DNA of 64,000 bases, taken from NCBI GenBank assembly GCA_964017045.1, contig OZ024794.1, positions 24,795,340 through 24,859,339 on the forward strand, written 5' to 3'. Under the pieces are notes generated by a model. The model ran no database searches. It saw only the letters and a list, made by a program, of their open reading frames with translations, and was not told the DNA's origin. This document shows, piece after piece, positions 45,144-56,597 of this stretch. Positions within the stretch are counted from its first letter, which is position 1. Every line of letters starts with the position of its first letter. This DNA is from Omphiscola glabra. Its lineage: Eukaryota > Mollusca > Gastropoda > Lymnaeidae. Position numbers and translations under genes: made by a program.

Positions 45144-46045
45144 ATCGATTGCCTTGTGTTTAATGGATGGGGTGACATTTTCGCTCCACTTTATATAATT
45201 TAAATATATTATTATACAGATAGATATCAATTACTTTTACATTGTAGTTTTCGTTGATTTGATGATTAGGGCAGGGGAAAAAAATTGGGAGGCTGCGATC
45301 TGTCAACTTGATTGGTAATAGATATCTCAGAATAAACGCTTGCCGTAAGAAGGCGACCGATTTATCAGAAACGAAGTCCAGTCCCAGACTGTAACATCAG
45401 TCAGCAAATATTGACAAGGAGAGCGGTACGGTCAGATACGCTTGGCATTGGTGGGTAGCCTACAAGCAATGCATTATAGAGCAGCTTAATTTTTTTAAAA
45501 GTATTTTATTCATGAAATAATAACTTGATATAGCCCGCCAAACATTGGTGACAGCATTGCGTGATCTTCCCCATCTACTAAAGTTACTTGACAAGACGTG
45601 AACTTAAGTAACGCACATTTACGAATCCTAATTTTTGCTAAGCCTCTTCCCCAAGATACGTCACTGCACACTTTTTATTTCACGCACATGAACTATATTA
45701 AATATTCTGATGCCATATTTAAATTGAGACGATTTCATTCTCCGAAAAGAAAATATTACGCGCCAAACGCAGTTGCGCTAAATTTAAAAAAAAAATCATA
45801 TTAGCGTAGTTAACGGGAATTATATTTTACGCGCTATTGAACTCATTATTGAACAATACTTTCTTTCAACATATAGAATTATTTATAATATACTCTCAAT
45901 ACCGAATTCGCTGTTTAGGAATCAGTCAATTAGGAAGCAGACCACGAGTCACACCAGAAGCGTAATTTATGTATCAGAAATTTAAAAAATACATTTACTG
46001 TTTTATTATAAATAAATATATTATCTATATTTTTAAAAAATAAGA
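45144..46045. other. Unassigned AT-rich DNA
   Basis: No gene or element recognised. Confidence 0.4.
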
Positions 46046-46873
46046 TATTTGGCCTATTGTTTCACCTACTACAAGTAAGATTTTTGCCCGTTGTTTCACC
46101 TACTACAAATAATATCTTTGGCCCTCGTTGTTTCACCTACTACAAATAATATCTTTGGCCTTCGTTGTTTCACCTACTACAAATAAGATATTTTGCCCGT
46201 TGTTTCACCTACTGCAAATAAGATCTTTGGCCCGTTGTTTCACATACAACAAATAAGATCTTTGGCCCGTTGTTTCACAACTACGAATAAGATCTTTTGT
46301 CCGTTGTTTCACATACACAAATAAGATCTTTTGTCAGTTGTTTCACCTATTACAAATAAGATCTTTGACCGTTGTTTCACCTTCTACAAAAAAGATCTTT
46401 TGTCGTTGTTTCACCTACACAAATAAGATATTTTGTCCGTTGTTTCACCTACTACAGATAATATATTTTCCCCGTTGTTTCACCTACTACAAATAAGATC
46501 TTTTGCCCGTTGTTTCACCTACTACAAGTAAGATCATTTGCCCATTGTTTCACCTACTATAAATAAGATCTTTTGCCCGTTGTTTCACCTACTACAAGTA
46601 AGATCATTTGTCCATTGTTTCACCTACTACAAATAAGATCTTTTGCCCGTTGTTTTACCTACTACAAATAAGATCGTTTGCCCGTTGTTTCACCTACTAC
46701 AAATAAGATCTTTTGCCCGTTGTTTCACCTACTACAAGTAAGATCATTTGCCCATTTTATCACCTACTACAAATAAGATCTTTTGCCCGTTGTTTTACCT
46801 ACTACAAATAAGATCGTTTGCCCGTTGTTTCACCTACTAATAATAAGATCTTTTGCCCGTTGTTTCACCTACG
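46046..46873. repeat. 35-bp minisatellite, about 23 copies
   Basis: The unit joins TTTCACCTACTACAAATAAG and ATCTTTTGCCCGTTG. In the right half a two-unit alternation (AAATAAGATC then AAGTAAGATCATTTG) gives a 70-bp higher-order period. Confidence 0.95.
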
Positions 46874-47039
46874 GATAAGAATAGATTCATAATTTTTAAA
46901 ACTATTATCCGACATTCTCCCACCAACCAAACAAAAAACAATTCACAGGGGACAGTGAACAGGGCTCCTGAATAATACCTTTAAGGACACCTGCTCTAAG
47001 ATGTAAATTTACTGAGGACCAGTGCAAGCCAACATACTA

Positions 47040-47262
47040 GTTTTATGATATGGACGCCTCGCTGGTGAGTGTCGCTCACTTATGCACCAGGGCGTATGTT
47101 TGATGCCTTGGTGTAAGGGAGGGAATCGTACGGAACCGTTCACCCCCATGCGGCACTTTTGCCCTATAAATATGTCTGATGGCACTTTCGACCAACTGCT
47201 GACCTCGTTCGCTGGATATTCGCCCGCTCCAAGCGGCATTAACCCTTGCTACGCCACTTGAC
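47040..47262 (-). mobile_element. MITE end related to the GGCGTAGC family
   Basis: On the minus strand it starts CAAGTGGCGTAGCAAGGG, like the CAGTGGCGTAGC terminus with one inserted base. About 200 bp of moderately GC-rich sequence follow. The other terminus is not clear. The 25-bp minisatellite begins directly at this end. Confidence 0.5.
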
Positions 47263-47632
47263 ATCAGCCCTACCTACGCTACTGGGCATCGGTCCCACCT
47301 GCGCTACTGGGAATCGGCCCTAGCTACGCCACTGGGCATCAGCCCTAGCTATGCCACTGGGCATCGGCCCTACGTACGCTACTGGGCATCGGTCCCAGCT
47401 GCGCCACTGGGAATTGGGCCTAGCTACGCCATTGGGCATTTGCCCTAGCTGCGCCACTGGGCATCGGCCCTAGCTACGCCACTGGGCATCGGCCCTAGCT
47501 ACGCCACTGGGCATCGGCCCTAGCTGCGCCACTGGGCATCGGCACTACCTATGCTACTGGGCATCGGTCCCAGCTGCGCCACTGAGAATCGGGCCTAGCT
47601 GCGCCACTGGGCGTCCGGCCTAGCTACCTCCC
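47250..47632. repeat. 25-bp minisatellite, about 15 copies
   Basis: The unit is AGCTACGCCACTGGGCATCG plus GCCCT. Its GCTACGCCACTG portion is identical to the terminal 12 bp of the MITE family whose complete copy is at 28184, so the array seems to have grown from a transposon end. Confidence 0.93.
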
Positions 47633-48399
47633 TGGTTTCATTGTTATTGTGTTGCGAAATCTCGACAATGTGTGTCGCAAGATTCTGATGAATAAATAAA
47701 TATCCCATAAGAAAGCTTATAGCCGGTGCACGAGACACGTACGAGCGCCGATGTAACAGCATAGATTAAAAAAAAAAGAGGAAATAAGATCGTGCTGTTA
47801 GGTATCTCATTTTTAAAACAAAAATTTTAAGATTTCCCCGCTAGAAGTAAACTTTTTTTTTTTAATATGAACAATTTATTTTTTTCCTATTGCCCCCCAT
47901 GATGCACAAGTTCCAGATTCACAATTTCAGGGGCAGATTAATTTGTTTCGAGGTAAACAGAAGTAATAATGTCTTGTGTGAACAGAACCACGGCGGGGTC
48001 GTCATCACCTTTGATCGAAACTAATTTGTAAACATGAGAAGGGTAAGAGTGCGAATATTATGATCATAACGAAGCACTACACGCAGAATCCATCAGCCAA
48101 AGTCGTAAACATTATCTTCTTTCTCTGGTTCCTTGCGTTTGTGTGGATAAGAAATTGTCAACAGAGTTTCTTGTTTCTGTCGTTGCTGTTGTTGTTGTTG
48201 TTATTGTTTATTTGTTGGTTTTGTTTTTACGCTTGTATGGAGGGATTACGTTTGCTAAAAAAAGCAACAGAAGATGTCAAAAAATAAGATATTTATAGAA
48301 CAACTTGCACTGTCTGAAAGGTAACTGTCAATCCACGTGTATTCCTTTATTTTCGGTGATATAGTTTCCTTTTTTCTAAACAGGTATTTCAAGATTTTG
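47633..48399. other. Unassigned DNA
   Basis: No gene recognised. A TTG trinucleotide run lies near 48180-48210. Confidence 0.4.
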
Positions 48400-48770
48400 T
48401 TCGATTCCATGGCGTTACTCCCTCCCTACCCTATCACGTTACTCCCTTTCAACTCCATCCATCCCGTGAATCCCTTCCAAATCCATCCATCATGTTAACC
48501 CATTCCATCCCCATCCATCACGTTAATTCGTACCCTCCCCATCCTATCATGTAATCCCTTCCAATCCACTCCATCCCCAATAAATCACGTTAATCCACTC
48601 CATCTCAAATCATATCACGCTAATCCACTCCAACCCCAATCATATCACGTTAATCCACTCCAACCCCATCATATAACGTTACTCCACTCCAACCCCAATC
48701 ATATCACGTTAATCCCATCCATCACGTTGGTCCCCGCCCTCTCCCATCCCTATCACGTTAATCCCTTTCT
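48400..48770. repeat. Degenerate CATCACGTTAATCC repeat
   Basis: Units of roughly 24-32 bp around ATCACGTTAATCCACTCCA. The best-preserved copies lie at 48590-48715. Confidence 0.85.
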
Positions 48771-50293
48771 CCATCACTATTTCAATTTTTTATTTCCCTT
48801 CTTTAACGCACTAGTTCATTTCTATTTCCTCCATCTTTCTTGTCAGATTACTTTCTTAACATCTTTCCTTTTTTTATCTCTTATCTTCATTCTGTAACTC
48901 TTACCGTCTTCTACAGTCTCAAAAATTCCCCCCCATCTTGTCATGAAAATAATCACCTTTCCGCCTCAATAGTTTATGACGTTGGCTGCACTCCATTGTG
49001 ATACGCTAGCACTGATAAGACATTAGAATCATGACGTAGGCTCGTGTACATCTAGCCCTTGCACTTTGGAAGGCGGCACGATATAGATAGATTAAGCCCT
49101 CCTCAAGGAGCTGATCAGTGGCTCGTGTGATATTTACAGTTTAAGAACATATCAAAAGTCTATCAGATGGACGCAACTATAATTTTAGCCCCATCACGCC
49201 AGGGTTTGAGGATTCAAAATGTGGGGTACACATTCAGTTTACGTTTCTGACTTGTGACATTCTGTAAAAAAAAAAAAAGGAAAAAAAAACAAGGTTCTGC
49301 GCAGATAAATGGTGGGATCCGTCGCAATAGCAGGAATTGACAAGAGGACGCTGTACTCGATAAGGTCGCCCTGTCTGGTGCCAGGCACAACCATAAATCC
49401 AACGGGTGTTAGCACTGACGCCATTACTCCTAGCCTACCCCGATCTAGGAAGAGGCAAAATGTGACTTAAATGTCAATGACATATTGCCGTTAATCACGG
49501 TCCAGAGATCGTGTTACATCCCCGACTTGGGGTTATCGATCTCCATTTAGGCCAAATTGAGATAGTCTCCTTGATGTGGTTATATCGTCTTAAAACTGTT
49601 CTGAATTTATTGCCCTTGTCAAAATAATCTCTGGGTTGTTTTTTTTGTTTTTGTTTTGTTGTTGGGGTTGTCTAAACTAACAATAGTTAGATCTAATATA
49701 ACATTATTTAGTTGGCATAACTCAAGGCTTGTGGCGTAAAAATACATCTCCTACCACGACTTTACAAAAATATAAAATGCTAAAATTCCTTTTAGAAAAA
49801 CAAAACTAAACTTATATAATTTAGATGTAGCATCAGAGACTAAATTATGTGAATAAATCCAACTTTTAGTATGATGATGTGCTGAATTCTCTTTAGGTAA
49901 ATTATATGTTTAATCTACTTGACTTGTTCGTCGCGGTACACCAATATCTCGTGTCTTTTGAAGACAGTGTTAAGGCAACGAACTAAAAAAATGCCATCCG
50001 TCTTTCTACTAGTTTTATCTTGTTGACCTCTATAGAATTAAATTAATTCTTCCCTTCACGCCATTCGACTGCGATTATTCAATTAAATATTTGTCTTAAA
50101 TTATAAAAGTGCAACTTTATAAATTTTCACAACAAAAAATTCAAGTGTATGAATAGACTCAAATGATAGATCTGACCACCAACTGATTTCTTCTCCGTTG
50201 TATTAAAAAAAATCCTTCACGAGCTCATCGCCAACACTTCCATTTATGCATCATTTTATACTATGCTTTGTTTAACAACAGATGTCACCTTCG
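48771..50293. other. Unassigned DNA
   Basis: No gene or element recognised. An A-rich run lies near 49266-49290. Confidence 0.4.
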
Positions 50294-50568
50294 ATGTGGC
50301 AGTCTCTAAACCATTTTCGTTAAGGTTGACCAGTCTTTGTACCTTGATCCATGTACGTTACGGTTAGCCAGTCTTTGTGCCTTGATCCAGATACGTTAAG
50401 GTTGACCAGTCTTTGTGCCTTGATCCATGTACGTTAGGGTTAGCCAGTCTTTGTGCCTTGATCCATGTACGTTAGGGTTAGCCAGTCTTTGTGCCTTGAT
50501 CCATGTACGTTAAGGTAGGCCAGTCTTTGTGCCTTGATCCATGTACGTTAAGGTTGGCCAGTCTTTCA
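50294..50568. repeat. 38-bp minisatellite, about 7 copies
   Basis: The unit joins CCAGTCTTTGTGCCTTGATC and CATGTACGTTAGGGTTAG. Positions 50371, 50409 and 50447 show the exact 38-bp period. Confidence 0.95.
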
Positions 50569-50872
50569 GTTTACGCAGTCTGTAACGGTAGAACGGAAGA
50601 ACTCACGAAACAAATCGTAGTCGGAGATAGTGGCAGTGACAGACGTTTCAAATCAAATTATTTTTGTTGTTTCTTTTTTTTCTACGCTCCGTATTTTAAA
50701 TGTAGTTTCAAGTAAACGGGAATGTTCGAGTTCGATTGATGAGCACGAATGAGTTCAGGCCACAACATTTTTATCACTTGTGCCGGAGTGATCACTTGTG
50801 TGGAGTTTCTGATCTCCCATCAAGCGCCTCCCCAGGTGGCGGATAGGGGAATGCCCACCAGATATGGTAGGT

Positions 50873-50895
50873 ACTGGGGAAATCAAATACCCAGT
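50873..50895 (+). other. RTE leader stem-loop 1
   Basis: ACTGGG at 50873-50878 can pair with CCCAGT at 50890-50895 across an 11-base A-rich loop. The second RTE copy does not clearly conserve this stem, so it may be fortuitous. Confidence 0.3.
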
Positions 50896-50912
50896 GTGGA
50901 CCAAAATCAGAG

Positions 50913-50928
50913 CCTGCTGCCTTGCAGG
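50913..50928 (+). other. RTE leader stem-loop 2 with covariation
   Basis: CCTGC-TGCCTT-GCAGG forms a 5-bp stem with a 6-base loop. In the other RTE copy (28618-28633, minus) the stem is CCTAC/GTAGG with the same loop, so both bases of one pair changed together. That supports a conserved RNA hairpin in the leader. Confidence 0.5.
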
Positions 50929-51131
50929 GAGTGGACGAAACCACAAAGGCTAGGGTACCCTTCCCAAAATTAAGGGCAGCTCTCCGGAGAGTTGCGAGGG
51001 GCATCCCCCAGACGGTTGTGCGCAGGACTAACAACTCTGCTGCGTAAAAACCCTTTGTTACAAAAACGCAGACAAGAGCAACAAAAGACTTTACGGTCCA
51101 GGGAGAAGATAGATTCCCAGCCGCGGAATGC

Positions 51132-54100
51132 ATGACGCCAAGTAGTGAAAGCCAGAATCTGGAAACTACTAGGCCGACGACCATCATCTCCACCAGGACC
51201 ACCACCGCCATTGGAACATGGAATGTACGCACCATGTATGAGACAGGAAAGACTGCACAAGTAGCCGCTGAGATAAGGAACTATAACCTCGCCATACTAG
51301 GAATCAGCGAGGCAAGATGGATCGGGTGCGGACAGAAGAGACTAGCCTCAGGAGAGATGCTGTTATTCTCAGGGCACGAGAGTGACGATGCACCACACAC
51401 TCTGGGCGTGGCCCTGATGATATCCAGGGCAGCCCAAGGAGCACTCATTGGATGGGAGGCGCATGGGCCTAGAATACTCACAGCAACCTTTCGGACCAAA
51501 AAACACAGAATCAATTTGGATGTTATCCAGTGCTACGCACCAACAAACGAAAGTGAGGAGGAAGACAAAGATGAATTCTATAACAGTTTGCTTACCATTA
51601 CCCAGGGTCGCCCTAGGCGAAACATTGTCATCCTCATAGGAGATCTCAATGCCAAGATCGGCAGTGACAACACGGGCTATGAAGAAGCCATGGGGCGACA
51701 GGGGATAGGAGAAATGAATGATAACGGAGAAAGATTTGCCGACCAATGTTCCACAACAAATCTAGTCATAGGCGGGAGCTTATTCCAACACAGGAGGATA
51801 CACAAGGCCACATGGGTTTCACCGGACCTCCAAACGATGAACCAAAAAGATCATGTGTGTATTGGGAAAAAATTCAGGCGATCTCTCCAAGATGTACGTG
51901 TCAGAAGAGGAGCTGACGTTGCCTCAGACCACCATCTTCTAGTGGCCCGGCTGAGACTAAAACTGAAAAGGCACTACACTGAGCAGACGTCATATAGGTT
52001 GCGCTACAACACCCCCCTCTTGAAAGATAAGGCCAAACAGGAAGAGTTCAGGATCACGCTGTCCAACAAGTTCCAAGTCCTACAGGAACTGCTAGGAGAC
52101 GAGACGATCGATGGAAAGTGGCAGGGAGTAAAGAAAGCAGTCAAATCAACATGTCAGGAAGTGTTGGGAAACAAGAAACATACACACAAAGAATGGATAA
52201 CAGCAGATACATTGAAACAGATAGAAGAGAGAAAAGGGAAGAAGGCATAAATTAACAACAGCCGTACACGAGCGCAGAAAGTTAGGTTCCAAAAGGAGTA
52301 CTCAGAGGCAAATAAGAAAGTAAAGAAAAGCGCTAAGAGGGACAAAAGGAACTTTGTAGACATGCTTGCCAAAGAAGCGGAAGAAGCAGCCTACCAAGGA
52401 AATATGCGGGAATTGTTCGCTACAATCAAGAAGTTGTCTGGAAAGTTCAGGAAGCCAGAGAGACCAGTGAAGGACAAAGATGGTAAGAGCATACCAAATG
52501 AGGAGCAACAGAGAGCCAGATGGAAAGAACACTTTGAGGAACTTCTAAACAGGCCAGAGCCAAGTAACCCACCAGATATTCAGCCAGCTGACAGTGACCT
52601 GGCTATTGACTGCAACGCACCCACCAAAGAAGAGATCCGTATTGCCATCAAACAACTTTAAAATGGCAAGGCTGCAGGACCGGATGGCATCCCAGCAGAG
52701 GCACTGAAGGCTGACGTGCACACCAGTGTAGCTATGCTTCCCCCACTGTTCTTGAAGATCTGGGAGGAGGAACAGGTACCTTCGGAGTGGAAGGAGGGAT
52801 ATCTCATTAAAATCCCCAAAAAGGGGGACTTAAGCTCCTGCTCCAACTATAGAGGGATAACCTTACTGTCCATCCCAGGCAAGGTTTTCCACCGCGTACT
52901 ACTCAACAGAATGAAAGAAACTGTTGACCCCCTGCTGCGGGACCAACAGGCTGGCTTCCGGACCAACAGATCCTGTACTGACCAAATTGCAACACTGCGC
53001 ATCATCCTAGAGCAATCCCTGGAATGGAACTCACCCCTCTACATCAACTTCGTTGACTACGAGAAAGCCTTTGACAGTGTGGATAGGCAAACCCTCTGGA
53101 GACTGTTGAGACATTATGGAGTCCCGCGGAAAATCACGGACTTGATCAGAAACTCTTACGAGGGGATGACCTGCCGAGTGGTCCACGGACAACAGGTGAC
53201 GGATGCTTTCCAGGTGAAGACCGGTGTGAGGCAGGGATGTTTGCTTTCGCCTTTCCTGTTCCTATTGGCCATTGACTGGGTGATGAAAACTTCCACACAA
53301 CAGAAGCGGAATGGTATTCAATGGACCTTGTGGGACCAGCTTGATGACCTCGATTTTGCTGACGATCTTGCCCTTCTCTCCCATACCCAACAACAGATGC
53401 AGGAGAAGACCAGAAATATTGCAGACACTTCTGCACGTATTGGTCTTAATATTCACAAGGGGAAGAGCAAGGTCCTCAAGGTCAATGCCGCTACCAATAC
53501 AGCACCCATCAGGCTCAAAGAGGAAGCGCTTGAAGAGGTAGAGAGCTTTGTCTACCTTGGCAGCATCGTGGACAAGCAAGGTGGGACAGATGCTGACATC
53601 AAAATAAGGGTAGGAAAGGCACGGGCAGCCTTCCAACAACTAAAAAATGTCTGGGCCTCCAAACGCCTAAATACCAAACTGAAGATCAGAACCTTCAACA
53701 CAATGGTGAAACCGGTTCTACTGTATGGTGCAGAAACATGGAGAATCACTGCTGGGAATATGAAGAGAATCCAGTCCTTCATCAATAACTGCTTAAGGAG
53801 GATTCTCGGGATTCATTGGCCCGACAGAATCAGCAACCAGAAACTGTGGCAGCGGACAAAGCAAGAACCTGTAGAACAAGAGATCCTCCAGAGAAGATGG
53901 AGATGGATTGGCCATACGCTCAGGAAACCTGCCTCCAGCATAACTAGACAAGCCTTGAATTGGAACCCTCAAGGAAAACGGAAAAGAGGCAGGCCTAAGA
54001 ACACTTGGCGCCGTGAAGTGGAGGCGGATACCAAGAAACTTGGCCACACTTGGGGGAGGCTGGAGAGATTGGCTCAGGATCGTGATGCCTGGAGGGCTCT

Positions 54101-54137
54101 TGTAGACGGCCTATGTCCTAATCACAGACGTCGATGA
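51132..54137 (+). pseudogene. RTE-like endonuclease/reverse transcriptase, two stops
   Basis: One frame of about 1,001 codons would encode the protein for target-primed reverse transcription, interrupted only by TAA at 52248-52250 and 52659-52661. The N-terminal AP-endonuclease domain shows TWNVRTMYETGK, LGISEARWIGCG (catalytic Glu), VIQCYAPTNE (Tyr), LIGDLNAKIG (Asp/Asn) and VASDHHLLVARL (terminal Asp-His). After a basic linker come RT motifs [63 protein letters not shown] and the catalytic box [14 protein letters not shown] thumb/tail follows with [23 protein letters not shown] and [15 protein letters not shown]. There is no RNase H, as expected for RTE. Both stops fall in place of likely AAA or GAA codons, so each could be a single substitution. 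No frameshift is seen. The first ATG at 51132 lies about 36 codons before the TWNV motif. CFDP2 is a domesticated relative of such proteins. The copy is probably inactive as it stands. Confidence 0.93.
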
Positions 54138-54140
54138 AGA

Positions 54141-55267
54141 TCGGCTGCTGTTCCTCGAGGACGAAAAGGCGAAAGAATTGGAGTTTTCCTTCATGCCCAT
54201 TCTTTCACCGGAGTACATAAAGGCGATTACGCTCCTTGCCATAATCGAGCCATTAGCTTTAACGGCCTGGTCTTAGGAATGGGACGCGTTTGCGGTTGGT
54301 GTGGGCGCCTGCAGATGGGTCTTGTCAAAGTGGCCCGCGGCGTATCGCTAAGGAGATCGGGCTTTCAAAGATCACGTGACCGAGTAGATAACTGACCCTT
54401 AAAAAATACGCTAAGCACACTCAATGAGATGCTGTTTCTCATAGCAATTACAGTCCTGAGTCCCCCCACCAAAAAAAGACATTTTGGTCAATAAAATAGA
54501 ATTCCGTCTGATGAACGAATGCAAATCTCCTCCTGAAGATTTCCGCGGCGCAGACGGTGAAATGATATTTGTGGGGCTGTTTTGTCATCCCCGCATCTCC
54601 ATATTACTTCAGTCAGGGCAAACGACAGTCGCCACGGTGGCGTCAAATAAAGGCCATTCTCCGAAGCCGTAGTCACCCGATTCTTCCAGCTCTCCATAAA
54701 CAAACTGATCCTTTCATCTCCTATGAATCACCGGTTACCACAGCGGTTCTCAGCATAATTTCGAAGTTACTTACAGTTAATGAAACATGTGAAATTTGTA
54801 ATCGGTTTCGCTTTGACGGGTAAAAGACTACATCTAAACAGAATTGCTGCGACTTAAGCCCCAACTAGATGCGCAAAAGACGATAGATAGTCAGACGTTG
54901 CGCAAGTCTTATAGAATGAGTTGATTGGCGAAAATGGCAATTTCCCTCCTTCACCAGATGCCTTGCTTCCACCACTGACTTACACCAAACACCCCAACAA
55001 ATTCGCTACGGCTATAAATCTTAAGGGTCAGTAGATAAAGGAAACTGGGTTATTGTTATGACCAGATGAATAAAGGTTAGCTGAAATATACTTCAACATG
55101 GGGGTTGTAATGTGGAGATTCATTGGTGCCGTCAATAAAATGACATTGACTTATTTATTTATTTTTTGAGAGCTTACAATTTGAACGGATCTGGCCCAAT
55201 ATATTCTATAGTTTATTTGCTAAATTGTTAAGATACTTTTTTCTTTTTTTTTGTATGTCTGATTTCT
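54141..55267. other. Unassigned DNA, GC-richer at first
   Basis: 54150-54400 is GC-richer than average and may include RTE 3' untranslated sequence. Small frames of 62-84 codons at 54484-54823 overlap on both strands, and I do not recognise them. Confidence 0.35.
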
Positions 55268-55510
55268 TCTTCTTCTTCTATATTTTGAGGGCCCAAGATC
55301 AATGTATTGATCATACTGGTTCCTATGTTTTAGAGGGGTTCGCAATGTAACTGTGCGTGGTTTTGAAGGGGATAATTCACTGGTTGCAAGGGTAACTCAG
55401 CAATGGTACTATGAACTGGGAATTGGACGACAGCAGGCAATAGACGCAAATGTGTCAAGTGTAGTCGCCTAAATTGTTGCTTTTGGAAGCTTGTTACAGT
55501 CCCTTATTGG
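55268..55510 (-). pseudogene. LINE 3' end, copy 1 with GAA-type tail
   Basis: Read on the minus strand, it matches the next copy (55558-55870) from the GGGACTG(T/G)AACAAGCTT phrase through GCAACCAGT, GGAACCAG/GGAGCCAG and TTGATC, ending in a TAGAAGAAGAAGAA tail at the low-coordinate end. Only the extreme C-terminus of the reverse transcriptase and the 3' untranslated region remain, with a degraded frame. Confidence 0.7.
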
Positions 55511-55557
55511 AAGCTTGTTACAGTCCCTTTGGCAGGAATGAGAAGCTCCTGTACTGA

Positions 55558-55870
55558 GTCCTTCTTCTTCTTCTATAGATTAAGGGCACACGATCAATTT
55601 ATTTATCATTCTGGCTCCTATGAATGTAGAGGGATTTGCAATGTTCTGTGCCTGGTGTTGTTAAGGATATTTTACTGGTTGCAAGAGTAACTGCGTGAGG
55701 GTATCATGCACTGGGGTTGGTGGGCCTGAGGCAATAGACGCAAATGAGTCAAGTGTTGTCGCTTCAACTGTTCCATTTGAAAGCTTGTTCCAGTCCCTGA
55801 TTGTCTTTGGCAGGAATGAGCAGTTCCTATACTGGCTTCTCGCTGTCATGGCCTCGTAGCTGTCTAGGTC
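55558..55870 (-). pseudogene. LINE 3' end, copy 2 with GAA-type tail
   Basis: The minus strand encodes SQYRNCSFLPKTIRDWNKL at the C-terminus of a reverse transcriptase. The F-x-P-(R/K)-T-I-R-D-W-N motif is typical of CR1/Jockey-like LINEs just before the stop. The frame runs to the TAA near 55661. A 3' untranslated part and a (GAA)n tail end at about 55560. It is 5'-truncated, as most LINE copies are. It lies directly behind copy 1 in the same orientation, separated by about 50 bp. Confidence 0.75.
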
Positions 55871-56298
55871 AGATCTGGTACGTAGCTTTCGTTTTTTTTT
55901 TACTCAATAGTTAATTCAGATAAATGATCAATTTATCTATTGGAGAAAAAAATGTATTTAACATTTTTATATCTACATGGGAAAACTATTAGAAATCGTT
56001 TTTGTCTATACCAGGAATTGTGACTACGATAATTAATATAAGATCATATATTATTTTACGTTCATTCCTAAATAAATGACAGTTCCTTACCTGCTATGAT
56101 TCGTCCCACTTTTGCTATTCCTCGGGACATTATTTAAATCCACAAATAAAAATGTCTACATCTATCTCCACAATCCACGCAAAAAAGTATTTACATAAAT
56201 GAAACATTAAATTTAAAAAACTAAGCTGTTCTTTATTACATAAATGTATTTTGTTTTATCGTCACGATTTTGTCTCTTTTGCTAATATTTTTTATGTA
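55871..56298. other. Unassigned AT-rich DNA
   Basis: No gene or element recognised. Confidence 0.4.
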
Positions 56299-56346
56299 CA
56301 GCGCGCTGAGCCAAGCCCTTGGCTGGGGTACCGCGCTATTTAAGAC
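56299..56346 (+). repeat. Conserved-looking GCGCT...GCGCTATTTAAG motif
   Basis: CAGCGCGCTGAGCC and GGGTACCGCGCTATTTAAG flank a short CCAAGCCCTTGGCTGG palindrome. This resembles the tail hairpin found at the 3' ends of many animal SINE/LINE copies (GCGCTTTGAG...AAGCGCTATATAA). It is the only copy in the window. Confidence 0.35.
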
Positions 56347-56350
56347 AACT

Positions 56351-56597
56351 GAAGAGTTCAAGGGAAAAACCAGTGATGTCAGTTTTTCGAAATTTGCAAG
56401 TTATTTCACGTGTGGCTACATTCCATTCCATAGAATAATATGACACATAGGTCCCACTGATAAAGCAGCGTATTCTATACATAAATATTTATAAATGTTG
56501 ACATTTTGATACTTTTATGAGGAATTTTCAAACTTTATTATCAAGTTTCTCAAAATTCTTAAAACCTGACATCACTGGGTTTTCCCTTGAGCCCTTC
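56351..56597. mobile_element. 247-bp MITE with CAGTGATGTCAG-bearing ends
   Basis: GAAGAGTTCAAGGGAAAAAC then CAGTGATGTCAG at the left is answered on the opposite strand by GAAGGGCTCAAGGGAAAACC then CAGTGATGTCAG at the right, giving imperfect inverted repeats of about 45 bp. AACT flanks both sides (56347-56350, 56598-56601), a possible 4-bp target-site duplication. No coding capacity. Superfamily not assigned. Confidence 0.8.

Larger units (their letters stand above)
50815..54140 (+). mobile_element. Near full-length RTE-type LINE retrotransposon
   Basis: The 5' leader (about 50815-51131) begins around CCATCAAGCGCCTCCCCAGG. It is shared, with about 20 percent divergence by eye, with the minus-strand copy at 28500-28735, which indicates where the element starts. 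A single long frame for endonuclease and reverse transcriptase follows. The 3' boundary and target-site duplication are not visible, and no simple-repeat tail is obvious after 54140. It stands out as GC-richer than its surroundings, suggesting recent arrival. Confidence 0.85.

Noticed and set aside
46046..46873. Regularly spaced 35-bp units, considered as a CRISPR-like array
   Set aside because: Units are contiguous with no unique spacers, and the context is eukaryotic. It is a minisatellite.
50815..50900. HDV-like ribozyme at the RTE 5' end
   Set aside because: CGCC...GGCG next to a GGATAGGGG strand looked suggestive, but I could not fit the nested double-pseudoknot order of helices, and the second copy breaks the stem. 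Left as a test, not a call.
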